From positions 1 through 64,000 of the forward strand of contig CAJJDP010000028.1 of the NCBI GenBank assembly GCA_905182995.1: a DNA stretch of 64,000 nt. Reading direction: 5' to 3'. How positions within the stretch are numbered: the first letter of the stretch is position 1; each line of letters starts with the position of its first letter. This DNA comes from Paramecium octaurelia (taxonomy: Eukaryota > Ciliophora > Oligohymenophorea > Peniculida > Parameciidae). The translations under genes and the position numbers were made by a program. The notes under the pieces were generated by a model. The model searched no databases. It saw only the letters and a program-made list of their open reading frames with translations, and was not told the origin of the DNA. Below, one piece after another: positions 1 through 11,169 of this stretch.

Positions 1-20
1 AAACCCAAACCCAAAACCCA
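1..20. repeat. Telomeric repeat, C3A3 type
   Basis: Three AAACCC-type units (one with an extra A) start exactly at base 1. On the other strand this is GGGTTT, one of the two repeat types (G4T2/G3T3) mixed in Paramecium telomeres. The window therefore begins at a macronuclear chromosome end. Only about 20 bp remain, so most of the telomere was trimmed or not sequenced. Confidence 0.85.
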
Positions 21-854
21 ATCCGCGGGACTTGTTGCCTTCACGTGAAGGTCTTCCGGAATTCGCCGCCGGGGATTTTTTGCCTTCGCGTCTCGCAGTA
101 TAGGTACGTCATAAGTAAGGTTCGTTTTAACCAAACCCAGGGATTATACCAAACCTTGAGAAGTCCTACCCAAGTCTAATTATAATTTTCCCTCCAAGCC
201 TAATTATGTCGAGAGGTCCTACCCAAGTCTAATCAAATTCTTTTTCCCCCCAGCATAGCCCTCATATAATGTTTCCTTCCAAGCCTAAGGACTCAATTAG
301 CCGTGTTTATGCTACATTGCTATTACGCCAGTGAAAATTAATAAGGAGAAATTAGAAATAATAAAAAAATTATATATTCTCCATTTAATCGAATTTTATC
401 TAATGGATACATCTCTCCAAATAATCCTTATTTTTGATTGAGTTGCTTAAGATTTGAGGTACTGTATTTATTATTATTATTATTTTTAAGTTTAGTCATC
501 ATTCTATTAGTTTTTGTCATAGCACGCACTAGTCCTTGATCAAAATCTACTAATAGGTATGTTGTTAATACTTTTCCAATCAGACAAGAACTAGTTTAAA
601 TTATAATTTACTTCAAAATACCAATATATTAAATTTGGTACTAAAGAATTTATTTTCCTCTCTCACTAAGCTTAAAAAGGATTTTTTCATCCTCTTCAAG
701 GCAATTCAAAATCAGTATATCACAGGGGTTCTTTTATTTGTTAAAATATTAATGCTCTTTAATAACTTCAATTATACAATTAGATATGATACATAGGTGA
801 ATATAAGTTTATTAATAAAGTTATAAATTCAAAAATTTGTTTATTGAAAAATCA
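21..854. other. Subtelomeric non-coding region with GC-rich block and short repeats
   Basis: Bases 21 to about 105 are conspicuously GC-rich against an AT-rich genome and contain a perfect 14-bp palindrome (CCTTCACGTGAAGG, 38-51). After this, an 18-bp direct repeat GTCCTACCCAAGTCTAAT occurs at 163-180 and 216-233, alternating with two copies of CCAAGCCTAA (near 194 and 279). The rest, from about 300 to 854, is AT-rich and no convincing gene was found in it. Confidence 0.6.
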
Positions 855-1689
855 ATGCCAGGGGTGTCATTCATAAAAATTCTGTTTTTCTACCCAATCC
901 TATTTTATTAAAACTGTATGGATACTCGAAGCGGTGATTGCTATAATAATGATTGGTCAAGCAACGTAGTAGATTGCGCAGGTAATATAGTCATAGGACG
1001 ATTTACTGCTAATGAAAAAATATCTAAATAATTCAGTAATATAATAGGAGGCAAGTTTGGTTTTAACTTCACAATTGTAAAATTCGATAGTTGGGACTTT
1101 GTTGATACTGTAACAGTCTTTGCAGATGAGATAGAACTAGGTAAATTTTATTACAACGCTGGTGATGGAGTAGATATGTGTTTCGCGTTTTATCAAGAAC
1201 TTTTTGATTCGAAAGCATATTAGTTTAGATTACCAGAAGGAAGAAACTCATTGAAATTAACTTTGTAGGGCCACTTTGATGAGCCACTTACTAATGGTAT
1301 TATAATTTTTTATGTTAGAGGGTTGGGGTGCTAAGAGATTCACTTTAGAAATATTATAGCCTTGTGTAGAATTTTATAGTGATTGTAATTTTTAAGGAGA
1401 AGCATGGAGAATTTGTAGTGGAAATCAAACAAGTTAGGCAAGAAAAATTCCATTTGAAATAAAATCAATACTAATTGCAAATGGGATATAAGTCAAAATG
1501 AGAGATCCAAAGTACCATGGTGGTCAAACTTAAACATATACTTCAAGTTAATATTGTTTATCAAGTTATTAAGTAAATCATTAAGTTAACACTAGTTCCC
1601 CAAATACAATTTAAACGCTTGACAAAATTGATATTATATATAATTTTAATATTAAGAAATAATTAATGTTTAAGTTATTGTTAATTTGA
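855..1689 (+). pseudogene. Secreted lectin-like / beta-gamma-crystallin-like protein, probably frameshifted
   Basis: Read with TAA/TAG as Gln, the ORF starts MPGVSFIKILFFYPILFYQN, a signal-peptide-like N-terminus. A Cys/Trp-rich extracellular segment follows (DCYNNDWSS, FDSWDFVDTVTVFADEIELG). The C-terminal part (CVEFYSDCNFQGEAWRICSG) resembles a beta/gamma-crystallin Greek-key motif. The first part and the last part are in different frames; the shift lies at 1314-1335. It could be a 22-nt intron (GTTAG...AAG) or a one-base indel in the run TTGGGG. The odd splice sites and the subtelomeric position favour a decaying gene. The family resembles secreted ciliate proteins from memory only; function unknown. 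Confidence 0.5.
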
Positions 1690-2329
1690 TATAAGGCATA
1701 ATTAGATATACAATTTGTAATTAAAAAATTTAATAATAATTATTATTCTTATTTACTCTCCTTCACATCGTTTCATAGAATTAATTATTTGGGTGATAAT
1801 ATATTTTCACTTCAATTAAAATCAATTAATCTGGTAAATTAAATTTCTTTGTGGATATATCACCTTAACCTTAATAATTTTGACTAATTCAGTATCTATA
1901 AAGATCCTGTAAAGAGGAGTGAAATTCTTGAGTTGAATAGAAACACCGATTCCTATTCCAAGACATAAAATAAGTTAGTAACTTAACAATTCCTTAAATT
2001 CTGAATTTTCATCACGCATTATAATATTCTATTTTTGTCCCAGCATAAATTAAATTATTATATAATTAATAAGAAATAAAAATGTAAACATTTGGTAAAA
2101 AAGATAAGAATACACAAACATTACTTAATGTTGTGCATTATTGCTCTCAATCATGATATTAGTGGATCTATTGGCTTTTAAAATTTAGATAATAATTTAT
2201 CTGGTTTGAAAGTAGGCTATGAAAATTCATTAAGTCTCAAGGAGAATATGATAATTTAAGCAACATTAGAAATCATGATATATATATTCATAAGAATAAT
2301 TGCAGAGAGATAAGTAATCCTGCATGTGA
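1690..2329 (+). other. Degenerate subtelomeric stretch
   Basis: No intact gene is visible. A short codon-like stretch near 1876-2000 (reading NNFDQFSIYKDPVKRSEILE) and a short ORF from 2081 end quickly in TGA. They look like fragments of decayed genes, but no family was recognised. Confidence 0.3.
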
Positions 2330-2646
2330 ATGATACTTGTATATATTAAGGATGTGTTTGGATTGCTCAACATTTTATAAATCTAGATAGTTCAAAACCA
2401 ATATTATTGAAATAGGTGATTCACTAGAGTTGACTTTAATATGCTTAAGATCCTTCTTTTAGATAATTCGAATAATCATCGCAATCAAGCAGCATTAAAA
2501 ATTGTGTAGCATTTTTCAGAGCCCAGAAGGTCACGAAATTGGAGAATATGAAAATCATTCAGTTTGAACCATTTGATTTAGATAACTTAAGATTTTAAGC
2601 CAGTGTGTAAATTGATGATTACAATAAATCATATTCATTTATTTGA
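2330..2646 (+). pseudogene. Second, more degraded copy of the crystallin-like secreted gene
   Basis: Pieces in different frames recall the gene at 855-1689. One frame gives GDSLELTL (compare NSLKLTL upstream); another gives NCVAFF followed by EPFDLDNLRFQASVQIDDYN (compare CVEFY and IPFEIKSILIANGIQVKM). A third supplies SPEGHEIGEYENHSV, which would fill the Greek-key segment. At least two frame changes are required and no start codon fits, so this is best read as a dead paralogue. The similarity is by eye only. Confidence 0.4.
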
Positions 2647-2668
2647 TAATTCTATATTTATAATTATT

Positions 2669-4092
2669 ATGTAAATTTATAAGCCCTCTCTTTCAACCTA
2701 GGGATTCAGACCTCAATCAACAGATTATTATCATCGGATTTAATCTGCTAACACAGCAAATACTATTCATAGCAATAGAACCATTCCTTAATAAACTATT
2801 TCATCCAATCGGAGTCAAACTAGAATTACAACTGCAAAACCTATTAGGTCATTTATCATCAGCAAAACTATTAAATCCAAACCCATTGAAGATGAAAATT
2901 TTGATGAAATCATTAAAACTTCTCATGATCAAGATCTATTTAGTATGTTATTTATTAAATTAGAGTTCAAACATAAATGTAATGCACCTTAACATTTAAG
3001 AATGGAATAGATCTATAGATTTATATATGATAAAAAGACAAGCAACAAGTAAAAATATTCTATGCAAAGTAAAATTAATTAGCAAGCCTTGCCTGTGGCT
3101 AGTGGCTCAATTAGTATTATGTTAAATGTTGCAAGAAAGGATTACGGATTTAACTTACAATCTTTCAAAAAGAAGATAGCTCCGAAATCTAAATTTAAAA
3201 TGAAATGGAAAACTATTTAATGGTTATTAAAGAATAGGAAAGATGCCATTAGATAGATATTTTAAAATTATTAATCCATCATAAAATAAGCCAAGGACTT
3301 CCCTGATGGATTAAACAAAGAGGAATTTCAAGGATTGCTGATTTCTTTTGGTTTGGGGGCTGACAAAAATCTTGCAGAAAAATTGTTTTACGTTTTTGAT
3401 GAGGATTCAAGTGGCACTGTCGATTATAAAGAACTTATAGTAGGATTAGAAGTGTTGAAAGACGATACCATAGATGAAAAATTAAAGAGTAATTAATTTA
3501 AACCTTAAATAGAATAGTCTTTTTTGATTTATGTGATGAAGATGGCTCTGGTAAAGTAAGTGAAAAAGAAATCTTTAACATCTTGAAGTAAAATATCATC
3601 AATGAAAATGATAAATATTAACTAAAAATGGTTATAAGAGAAATGATTAAATAAGTTGATTAAGATGGAGATGGAGAATTAAATAAAGAAGAAATCTTAT
3701 AAGCTGCCAGCAAAAACCCCATTCTTCGGAGATTGCTCGAACAAACAATTTCTAATGTGAGAAGAATAGATGCGATCATTTAAAATGACTTAGAAGAACC
3801 ATTTCACCAATTTGTACCATCTTCAGCTAATTTCATCTAATAAAAAGAAGGAATACATTTTGCAACTTAATAAAAATTAATCAATGCTTTAGAGGAAATT
3901 GATAAAGTAAATCTATTATTAAGTTTTAGATCCATGAAATGGGCTAGAAAATCAAAGAATATACAAAATCTGAAAATCAAATGGGACTTACTACCTATTA
4001 AGGATTGCAAGAGAAAAAATTTCTTGATGACTCTTAATTTGATTGATCATATTATTTTATAAATTTAATCATAAATTTATGTCAGCAACTGA
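2669..4092 (+). CDS. EF-hand calcium-binding protein
   Basis: A 464-residue protein after removal of one inferred 29-nt intron (3489-3517, GTAATT...GAATAG), which restores KIFFDLCDEDGSGKV. The N-terminal ~190 residues are Ser/Thr/Gln-rich and unrecognised. Three EF-hand loops follow: DEDSSGTVDYKE, DEDGSGKVSEKE and DQDGDGELNKEE. Each has the Asp/Glu ligands at loop positions 1, 3, 5 and 12 and Gly at 6. The C-terminal ~130 residues have no clear domain. The protein probably senses Ca2+; its target is unknown. The start MQIYKPS is the first Met of the open frame. It resembles the EF-hand part of calmodulin/CDPK-type proteins, but no kinase domain is present. Confidence 0.8.
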
Positions 4093-4508
4093 AAATTTTA
4101 ATCAAAGCTTTGATACTTAAGATCAACTTATTTTTTTAGAATGAAGAATAAAGAATATAATTAAAAATCACTAATTTTTATCTTCAATCTTTAGGTGAAA
4201 TCAGTAATAGAAGAGATTGTTTGGATCAGTATCCTGTTCCTTTAATAAGAATTATGGATCAATAATAATATTATTATATAAAGTTAAAGTCCAGTAGAAT
4301 AAATAAATGATAGATAATAGAGTTAAGCAAAATCGATAAATTCTAATACTTACGAATTGAATAAAAATGATGCATTATGATTTATAATTAATTAAAAAAA
4401 TTACTTTTTAAATGATTTAATAGTTAAAATACAATTTATTATAAAAATTTATGAAGGATTAAAGTTCTGAATAAAACTCTGATCAATTAGATCAAATACA
4501 CAATTTTA
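4093..4508. other. Intergenic region
   Basis: AT-rich spacer. It contains a tiny ORF starting at 4079 in another frame (MSATENFNQSF...) and a short open stretch near 4210, but neither extends to a recognisable protein. No RNA gene was seen. Confidence 0.4.
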
Positions 4509-6140
4509 ATGAACTTAAATCAAGTATCTAATAGGGATAGAGACTATATTAAAAGAGATTGTGATATTATTTTTATTCGCAATGGCGGAATTATGCAACA
4601 CAGCAGTTTACGCTACTTGCAATCCTATAGCAGTGGAAGTAATAACTGTATAATTTAACAAAGCTAAGTTACATCTATGGGGAAGAGCCTTCAATAGTCA
4701 CTATTTCTGCTACTTTGTATTTATTTATGCATCCATTATCTACATTTCCAGCTAGCTACTTAATTATGTACAAGGGAAGTAGCATGTCAGTAAAAATAGG
4801 CTCTATTTTGACTTTACTAGGGGTCTTTTCAAGGTGTTTAGTTAGATAATCGTAAGAATAAATAAATAAATGTAGTTTTATCTATGTTCTAATTGGTTAA
4901 ACGTTGAGTGGAATAGGCAGACCATTAATTCTGAATGCTCAAGCTTCAGTTGCGGTGGAATGGTTTCCAACCAATCAGAGAACGAAATTAATGACCATGT
5001 TGAATTTCATAGTCACATTTAGTGGAATTTTGGGATATATTGTTCCACCCATATTCTTTGCTGGAATTATTATTGATGAGAAATCTCCTTAACATGTATT
5101 AGACACAGGAGATTCAAGATTTATGTATTTGCTATTTTCAGAAGCAGCATTTTCTATAGCATTCCTAGTTCCACTGTTAATCTTCATCAGCAGCTGCCAA
5201 AGGACCATCTTAAGTAATCTCTTTTACTGATAGCATTTGTTAAATGTTAAAAGATACTAAATTTGTAAAATACCTAATTCTACTTTTTAGATCCAAATAT
5301 TTATTTCGTTCACTTTGTTTTATGGTTCCTACAAAGGGTATGGGGAGCTCTAGTATACATTTTGTTACCTTATGGATATGGTAAATCAGATATTGCAATC
5401 CTTTCGGTTATGCCTGTGATTGGAGGATTTCTTAGTTCCTTAATTATTCCTACAATTTATAAAAGTTGGGGAAAATATAAACCCATTATTATTATTCTGG
5501 AATTTTGCACTATTTTTACCTTCTATGGATTCCTTTGGGGATGCTATTTATAAAACTATATGATGATGCTTGCAATGGCAACTCTGCAAGGGTTCTTCAT
5601 CTTGCCTGCAATACCTTTGTTATTGGAATGGGGTTGTGAATAAATATACCCATTAAATGATTCTTTCTGCATCGGATTACAATATTCAGGTGCCACTATG
5701 GGAAGTTCCTTTATTGCTTAAATAGTTAGTATGGTTATTTATGGCAAAAAAGCAACAAAGTACAATATTGTATTTATAATATTAGATTTGATGGATTTAT
5801 GGGAATTACAATAATATGTGCATTATATACTTTAGCAATTCTAAGCATATTATTTCTCAAAGAAGTTAAACATAAGTTAGCGTTAAAAAAGTCATTCGTT
5901 TCTCCTTCAGATTAAATTGAAGAAGCCTTTCCGCATCCATACACTGAAGTAAATCCTCATGATTTGGGTCTATTTGATCCTGATAAGGTTAAGGATGAGG
6001 ATGATGATACAGGAGGAGATGATAACTTAATTGAAAATGAATAAAAAGATCACGAATAAAATAATAATCATTCAAATCATAGATCATATCAAGCAGGAAA
6101 CTCAATTGGAGGAGGGACAGGAGGTTTTATTGATGATTGA
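4509..6140 (+). pseudogene. FLVCR-like major facilitator superfamily transporter, frame disrupted
   Basis: About 500 residues with many membrane segments, e.g. VILFLFAMAELCNTAVYATC, YGEEPSIVTISATLYLFM, VAVEWFPTNQRTKLMTML and ILLPYGYGKSDIAILSVMP. The order and loop spacing resemble the FLVCR/SLC49 branch of the MFS. The C-terminus is acidic and ends GGFIDD. Inferred introns: 4639-4663 (AAG acceptor), 5265-5290 and 5760-5785 (both TAG). One further frame change at the G-run 5342-5345 has no plausible intron; one extra G would restore GYGGALVYILLPYGYG. The N-terminus is also out of frame with MNLNQVS at 4509, so the start is uncertain. It is either a young pseudogene or carries assembly indels. 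Confidence 0.65.
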
Positions 6141-6308
6141 TTTATATACATTTAGGTCCAATAATATAACTAATTAGATTAATGATTAATAATTTATAAT
6201 TATTTGAAAACCAAGGGAATCTAAATCAAGATCATAATAAATTAAATTAAAAGAGTATTGTTTAATATATCTAAGATAATACTATGTTCAATCTAATAAT
6301 AATTATTC

Positions 6309-9300
6309 TCATAGAAGACCATCTAATCTTCCTTAGCCATTTTCCAGCTAAGGACTTACTTATCCTAAATTTCCTAAGGTGTTTATAATATTTTTGGTTT
6401 TTATAATTTTGGTCCCTTGAATTGTTTTTCCAAAAGGTTTTTTTATGGTCTCCATTAACTTAAACCCTTGCAATTTTTCTCCTAGCCTTTTTAATTTCCA
6501 CCCTTTTTTAATTGTCATAAAATAAAATGAGTATTTTGATGATTCAGGATATTATCTTTTTTTACCAAAATATTTTTGTATTCTTGCATATCTTTTGATT
6601 ATAATATCATAATTGCTAAATGGAAAAAAATGAGTAAACATCTACATTTTGTCAAACTGAGAAAATATTTAAGGTATAGTTGGTAAGTAAGTTTGATTAT
6701 CTATTGCTGAAGTCATGTTCTGATTGCCTTCTGTAGGTTCTTGAATTTATTTTGTGTTTGTTTTAGTTGTTGAGTGTTTCTTTCCAGCTTATCTTTTCAT
6801 ATTAGTATTGTTATTATTATTGGTTTGTATTTCAATTTCAGAAGCCAACCTATCAGGAGTAGCAGTTCTTTTCAAGATGTCTTATTATAATCTATTCTGA
6901 GTAAGTGTTCTAGATAGAAGAGAAGCTTGTCTGGGTATTTCTTCAGATGATTCTTTTCTAATAAAAGTGATTTTCTATTTTTGTGTTCTGTCGGATGTTT
7001 TTTAAACTGATGGTACTATAATTTGATCTTTCTCCTCTGATGAAGATTCTTCAGAAATTGGTTATTCTATCTCATAATCTTTAGTTAATTCAAACTTTTT
7101 GCTTTCCCTTAAACTAGCACTTCCGAATCCTGCTGTCTACACTGTTCCTCTTGGATTAACTACCTTTCTTGTATATAATTTTGATTCATCATCTTCCTCA
7201 TTGCCGACTTGATTAGGCTTTTGACTAACTCTACTCAATGTTCTTGAATTACTCCTTTGATTCAGTGTTGAAGGTACATCAATTTCAACTAAGGACAATA
7301 ATTAAAATTTCATACCTTTTGATTCGTCTTCATAAGTGTAATTGTCATTAGCCATTTGTGAAGGTTATTCATTTTCCTCATTTTCATTATCGGTTGGCTA
7401 TTAGTAAAAATCATTTTAAAAGTCTTTAGCTCTCTAAACTAAATATTTAAGTTGATTCCATTTGTGTTTGTATGACTTTGCACCTCGAACTATGGTTCCG
7501 GAGCGAGGTTGACTATAAGGATAAAGTTCTTTCTTTAATATTGCTTCCTTATCTGCACAAAAATGGAGGTAATTGCAAGAATCAATTAAATGAGAAGTGC
7601 TTTAACAACTGTAGCATTAAATCTACAAAGAATTAAAATCCCCTTATTTTAATTAATGTTTCACTTCACAAAACTTTTCATAATCATTAGGAAATGAGGA
7701 TAATATCTTCAAGAAGTTTTCTCTTTTTATTTTAAATACTTTTGTGAATCCTCTGGAAATGGCAGTGCATTTTCTAGGTTCTCCTGTAAAAAATTAAAGT
7801 TCACCAAAAAAATCACCTTAAGAAAGATATTTCAAACTGTTCCTTTTAACTCTTTCATTGAGACTGTTCATGCCTTCAAATATTAATTCAATTTCTCCTT
7901 TTGTAATTATATATAAACAACCATCATCAATTTAATTAATAGTAATTATCCTCTCTTCAGGTGAAAAACTCTGTTCTTCCATTTATCCTAATAAACTCTT
8001 AATCATTTTTTCAGAAAATATCTTGACCATTACTTTACAATTTCTGAGTATATTTCCTCTTAATTAAAATTAGAGTTCATCTTATAAATGACTGCTTAAT
8101 TTACAAATGATTTAAGAAACTTCATCATCATTCATATTTTATTCCTCCTACCAGATATACTCCAAGTAACTTCTTATTCTAGTCTGAAGTTCAAATTGAA
8201 TTCTATTTTTAGACATAAAAGTATTGATTAGAGTAACACTTCTACTGTATTCCATAGTTCCTTTATACATATTTGACACAAATATTCCTATACTATTTAC
8301 TGAATAAGCAAAAACTATTGATGCTATAAACATTGTCAGATTATTAATCAATAATTCAGCATCATTCTTTGCAGTTATATCTCCATATCCCACTGTTGTC
8401 ATTGTCATGGTAGCCCAATATATAGCTGTATTGTATTTGGATCCATTTCCTGAATCTCTCAAATTATAAGCATCCAACCAAGAGTAAGAATCATTATAAA
8501 AGGCTACTCCATGCCATACACATGCACAAATATGCGCAATAAATAATATGATCATTGTGAGTTTTAGTAACCCAACTAAATCATTCAGTGATCCATTTAA
8601 ATTGAAAAATCTTATATATTATTTAATAAATACTCTTGTATTTACGCTAAGATTTTATTAATTTTCGTCATTCTCAAGACGTAAAATATGGCACAAAATA
8701 TGATCTGAAGGGTCAGGTTATTGTCAATATCATGATCTTATTAACTGTCATTTAAAATAAAGAATTGAATTGTAACAGTGCTTATTGAGACCTTTTATAC
8801 TAATATACATCTTTATATTTACAAGGTCTACAAATGCATATTGCTTAAAGTAATTAACTATGATTCTTTTTCTGTCTTTGATTATTATTCCTTTATAAAT
8901 GAATGCTAAATTCAATCCAATCACAACATCAAAACTTAGAATTGTCAAAAGGATGATCTCAATCATTTGATTTTGTGATTTTTGGTTTAGGAGTTATCCG
9001 ATGTTTTCTAATTAAAATGAGATCTTGTAGGGCAGCCAAAAAAATATCAACACATATGTGAAAATTTAAAACAAATCCCAAATAAAAATTAATTTACTAT
9101 ATGGGGTGAATACTTCTAATTAAAGGAAAAACTTCCTAATAATTTCACAAATGTTGATTTGCTTCTTGGTACTATCTTCTTCTGCATAAACTTCATTTTC
9201 AAATTATAAATCATCTAGTGCTTAAATTTAAAATGGAGTTAGCTGATGCAATTTCCTTAAATAGCTTCTGTTCCATAAATTATTTATGAAGTTATTTTGT

Positions 9301-9557
9301 AGACTTTTAGAGATAATAAGTTTTAAAAATTATGGCTTACCTCCAGTTTCTAACTCTTCATCAATAGCATAGGCGGACTGATATTCTGACCGTTTCAATC
9401 CTTTATATGATTTATGCATATCAATTGGTACAGCATCCACTAGGTCTTTGCTTTAGTCTTAAACTTTTGATTGGTCTCGAACAGTAAATGAGTTACTGTC
9501 TGGAGATTTTTAGCAGATATCCCCATCTCCAAGTAAAATTCTTTGAGAAACCATCAT
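6309..9557 (-). CDS. Cyclic-nucleotide-gated-type K+ channel with CCHC zinc knuckle (copy 1)
   Basis: About 1,070 residues. A cytosolic N-terminus leads to S1-S6, with the pore motif MTMTTVGYGDITA (canonical K+ filter GYG). A linker and a cNMP-binding domain follow (DGCLYIITKGEIELIFEG; LSQGDFFGELQFFTGEPRKC). Next comes the CX2CX4HX4C signature CYSCQSTSHLIDSC (7575-7616), then a long low-complexity tail ending in LGNLGQVSPQLENGQG. An inferred 31-nt intron with an AAG acceptor lies before S3/S4. One frame change near 8640-8647 could not be explained by an intron, so an indel or unseen exon boundary exists there. The ATG pair at 9557 was chosen as start. The channel probably helps set ciliate membrane potential; the ligand cannot be told. 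Confidence 0.8.
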
Positions 9558-9755
9558 CAAATTGGGACCATGAAAGTTTTCCACTTAAAAAAAGATTATT
9601 AATTACATTAGTCTATTGAGTCACTCATTATTTTAATATATATATAATTAATGAGATTTTAATTTAGAAAACTTCTATAAAATTGATATAATTATGTTTA
9701 ATTTAATAATGCTTTAACAACATTTTTATCCAATAATTGTTAATACAATATTTAA

Positions 9756-10412
9756 TCAAAATCTTAGAGATTTCAAAATAATATCATTTTATTTTGAATT
9801 ATAAGTTCTAAGAATTTATTCATTTCTATCAAGTGGATGTTTGTATTTTTTAATTTATGTATTTGGTAAAGTTTTTATTCTTTTGGAAATGTTCACATCA
9901 GGTTTTTAGTCGCAATTGAAAATTTCATTAATATAATTTCTAATCATACAATTAGTTCTTCCTCTGATATAAATTTCATAATTTTTTGATTTGATCATGT
10001 TTTCAAATCCATTAACTCTCTTTGAAGGTGTCTCAAAATCAGCTAGTTTGTCTAAATGTTGTGCTGACTTTTTCATATAAAAAATTTTGTTCTAAACTGT
10101 GTTGTTTATAGATTAAAATGATTTTGATTTGACCTCGTTTCTAATTAGACCTTTTGCTCGTTTAACTACAAGGGTTTTCGTATTACATCTTAATAATAAT
10201 TTTTTATTCAATTCTTCATGCTCATCTGTTGGCATAAACAAATCAAGACGCTTCTCTTTATCCGAAGCAAGCCAATAATCAGTACTTTTTCTTCTTAGTT
10301 CTGGTTCCTTAAATAATTGTCTTTTTCGAAATGACTAGTTTTTAAATTTGGCTAATTGCTCCTTGAACCCTACATTTAGGATTGTGGATATTCTGTCCTC
10401 TGATGTTATCAT
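9756..10412 (-). CDS. Hypothetical protein, basic
   Basis: A single-exon 218-residue frame, MITSEDRISTILNVGFKEQL..., ending in TGA. It is Lys/Arg-rich, with segments such as LRRKSTDYWLASDKEKRLD and KRVNGFENMIKSKNYEIYIR. No signal peptide, membrane segment or known motif is visible. The composition (moderate Cys, regular Lys/Glu alternation, TAA/TAG used as Gln) is that of a real gene. It sits between the channel and an oppositely oriented gene at 10614. Confidence 0.65.
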
Positions 10413-10613
10413 TTGTAAATTATTAAATACAATTAGATCTAATATTCTTAATTATCTTTAAAATCTTTAATTATTTGTAATAAATAAGTAAGATCCCATC
10501 ATAGAAAGAACAAATAACGAACTACATAATAATAATTAATATAATAAGTCAAGTCTTAATAAATATATTTTATAATTTAAGATAAAAACTACTATATTAT
10601 TCAAATTATTAGG

Positions 10614-11117
10614 ATGTTTGGAAAAAATATCTATTCCGATGCGATTCCTAATTTTCCTGATATCTCAGAAGATTATTTTGATATTAAGAATGAAGAAACA
10701 ATAAATGAATTAATGGATCTATATCATTCATCAAAATAAGTAATACCAGTGAATGGATAAGTTTCAAGTCAATTTAGAGAAAAATAATAAGGATTGATAA
10801 GTTTATTTGATTTGCTAGACAATCAATTAAAATCTAATTTATGCAAACCAGATATTTATCAACCTGATTAAATAGATTGCACTATTAATACTCCATATCA
10901 TAATTTTGACTATTATAATCTATCCAATGTAGAGTAGGATCAAAGTGAAGCTTAACAAGAAGCTGCTAAGTACTTAAGCAATAAAACTAATGATTTATAG
11001 GGAAAATTTGAGTAGATGCAGATTGAAACTAAACAAATTAACAAATAATTATAAAATGGAAAATTAACAAAAAAAATGGAACTCTTATCTTTTTATGATG
11101 AAGAGTGTAATGATTGA
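10614..11117 (+). CDS. Hypothetical acidic protein
   Basis: A single-exon 167-residue frame beginning MFGKNIYSDAIPNFPDISED. It is rich in Asp, Asn and Gln, with a predicted helical C-terminal half (KFEQMQIETKQINKQLQNGK). No domain was recognised. The gap to the next gene on the same strand is 52 bp. Confidence 0.6.
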
Positions 11118-11169
11118 TATTTCATTTAATTTCTGTTGTTTATATTGTCAAATATTTTTATTAAATTTT

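Noticed and set aside
319-331. A 13-bp stretch GCTATTACGCCAG resembling lacZ-alpha vector sequence
   Set aside because: The match, recalled from memory, stops on both sides, so chance is the simplest explanation. A vector screen would decide.
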